Program-made: the position numbers and the translations under genes
Assembly (NCBI GenBank): GCA_016200155.1
Contig: JACQFG010000120.1
Coordinates: 1 to 7,416, forward strand
Source of the DNA: Planctomycetota bacterium
GTDB taxonomy: Bacteria; Planctomycetota; Planctomycetia; Gemmatales; Gemmataceae
Reading direction: 5' to 3'
DNA length: 7,416 bases
The notes under the pieces: model-generated
Seen by the model: the letters and a program-made list of their open reading frames with translations, nothing else
What the model was told of the DNA's origin: nothing
Database searches by the model: none
Shown: positions 6,660 through 7,416 of the stretch, one piece after another
Numbering within the stretch: the stretch's first letter is position 1
How the letters are laid out: each line of letters begins with the position of its first letter

Positions 6660-6713
6660 GGCCGTTGTTGCCACGGCGGTGTCTCCAGTACTCAACAGCG
6701 CGGAGTCGTGATT

Positions 6714-6740
6714 TTGCAACGGCAATTGCTATCATAACAT
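6714..6740 (+). promoter_or_regulatory. AT-rich patch, probable promoter area of sucD
   Basis: This is the only AT-rich stretch in front of sucD within the GC-rich divergent gap. It contains TTGCAA (6714-6719), TATCAT (6730-6735, five of six to TATAAT) and TAACAT (6735-6740). No pair has ideal spacing: 15 bp for TTGCAA to TAACAT, and no good -35 for TATCAT. If transcription starts here, the large inverted repeat downstream is part of the sucD leader RNA. Confidence 0.25.
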
Positions 6741-6758
6741 TTCGCCGCATTTTCGGAG

Positions 6759-6829
6759 CCGCGCACGGAGCGTACTCGCGGAGTAAGCGATCAGCCTCCG
6801 CTTACTGCGCGAGTACGCTCCGTGCGCGG
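6759..6829. repeat. Near-perfect inverted repeat (31-bp arms) in the sucD leader region
   Basis: The arms 6759-6789 and 6799-6829 are reverse complements with one mismatch (the twenty-third base of the left arm), around a 9-nt loop (atcagcctc). In RNA the pairing can extend six more positions, to 6753 and 6835, with two G-U wobbles. The right arm ends 16 nt before the AGGGA ribosome binding site of sucD (6846-6850). No T-run follows, so it is not a standard intrinsic terminator. The sequence is unrelated to the inverted repeat at 5665-5767. It may be a REP- or MITE-like dispersed element or an RNA control structure. Confidence 0.85.
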
Positions 6830-6857
6830 TTCTGACCTTCTGTTTAGGGAAACATCC

Positions 6858-7416
6858 ATGAGTATTCTGGTCGATAAGAGCACGCGCGTCTTGGTTCAGG
6901 GCATGGGCAAGGCGGGGTTGTTTCATGCCCAGCAGTGCCGGGATTACGGGACGACGATCGTCGGGGGCGTGTCGCCGGGGAAGGGCGGCAGCGTGAAGGA
7001 AGGCTTCCCGCAGTTCAACACGGTACACGAGGCGGTGCGGCAGACGGGGTGCAACGCGACGGTGATCTTCGTGCCGCCACCGGGGGCCGCCGATGCGATC
7101 ATGGAGGCGGCCGACGCGGGGATCGCGGTGATCATCGCGGTCACCGAGGGGATTCCGGTGCTCGACATGGCGCGGGCGGTGCGCTTCTTGAAGGGGTATC
7201 CGAACTGCCGCCTGGTAGGGCCGAACTGTCCGGGGGTGATCACGCCGGGGCAGTGCAAGATCGGCATCATGCCGGGGCACATTCACAAACCCGGGCCGGT
7301 CGGCGTCGTGTCGCGCAGCGGCACGCTGACCTACGAGGTCGTGGGACAGCTCACGTCGCGCGGGCTCGGGCAGTCCACGTGCGTCGGCATCGGCGGCGAT
7401 CCGGTCAACGGTACGA
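6858..7416 (+). CDS. sucD: Succinyl-CoA ligase (ADP- or GDP-forming) subunit alpha, 3' truncated by window
   Basis: The frame is open from ATG 6858, with AGGGA (6846-6850) 7 nt upstream, to the window end: 186 codons of a normal length near 290. The protein begins MSILVDKSTRVLVQG and is collinear with SucD. Recognisable blocks are VGGVSPGKGG (35-44), AVTEGIP, VGPNCPGVITPGQCKIG, MPGHIHKPGPVGVVSRSGTL and STCVGIGGDP. The enzyme converts succinyl-CoA to succinate with nucleoside triphosphate formation in the TCA cycle, as an alpha/beta complex in the cytoplasm. The visible part is the CoA-binding Rossmann domain and the start of the ligase domain; the phosphohistidine lies beyond the window. The glycine loop reads QGMGKAGLFH (14-23), one residue shorter than the usual QGxTGxxGxFH. 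sucC is not upstream as it often is; a divergent methyltransferase lies there instead. Glycine codons are mostly GGG (16 of 30), unlike the GGC-dominated upstream genes. Confidence 0.95.
   Translation, partial: MSILVDKSTRVLVQGMGKAGLFHAQQCRDYGTTIVGGVSPGKGGSVKEGFPQFNTVHEAVRQTGCNATVIFVPPPGAADAIMEAADAGIAVIIAVTEGIPVLDMARAVRFLKGYPNCRLVGPNCPGVITPGQCKIGIMPGHIHKPGPVGVVSRSGTLTYEVVGQLTSRGLGQSTCVGIGGDPVNGT

Noticed and set aside
6759..6829. Intrinsic terminator or tRNA-like structure
   Set aside because: There is no T-run after the stem and no cloverleaf consensus. It is a single long stem, and it lies in front of rather than after a gene.
6732..7286. A 184-codon minus-strand frame opposite sucD
   Set aside because: The plus strand is unmistakably SucD. 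The minus frame is rich in Arg, His and Pro and also runs through the inverted repeat.

Overview
This GC-rich window looks like chromosomal DNA of a planctomycete. The main reasons are a DUF1559 protein with a prepilin-type leader and an H-Xn-DG C-terminal motif, a second gene with the same kind of leader, and a large secreted DUF3160 protein. No 16S rRNA or other phylogenetic marker is visible, so the assignment rests on gene content.

Layout. (1) Bases 1-1834 hold a plus-strand cluster: the 3' tail of a membrane protein, then (ATGA overlap) a small protein with a type IV pilin-like leader on a beta-rich domain, then the DUF1559 pseudopilin-like protein. (2) A strong hairpin at 1855-1880 separates this cluster from a minus-strand HtrA/Deg-type (S1C) serine protease at 1913-2908. 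Its A7 tract on the plus strand makes it a canonical terminator for the protease. (3) A divergent intergenic region of about 290 bp carries a dyad and a plausible sigma70-like promoter. It leads into the DUF3160 gene (3198-5621), whose product has a signal peptide. (4) The convergent gap after DUF3160 contains a large REP-like inverted repeat (5665-5767) and an intrinsic terminator (5819-5847) that overlaps the stop codon of the next gene. (5) A minus-strand class I SAM methyltransferase occupies 5833-6588. (6) A divergent region holds a second, unrelated 31-bp-arm inverted repeat (6759-6829). It lies directly in front of a 3'-truncated sucD (6858 to the window end), the succinyl-CoA ligase alpha subunit.

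How the genes relate. The first five genes all encode predicted exported or membrane proteins: a one-TM tail, two prepilin-leader proteins, a periplasmic protease and a secreted DUF3160 protein. This suggests a cell-envelope neighbourhood, although they lie in at least three transcription units. The methyltransferase and sucD are cytoplasmic and look functionally unrelated to it.

I see no clear evidence for a new defence or mobile system. The points most worth a second look are the two different large palindromic elements flanking the methyltransferase, the one-residue deletion in the CoA-binding glycine loop of SucD, and the pilin leader placed on a non-pilin beta-sandwich-like protein.
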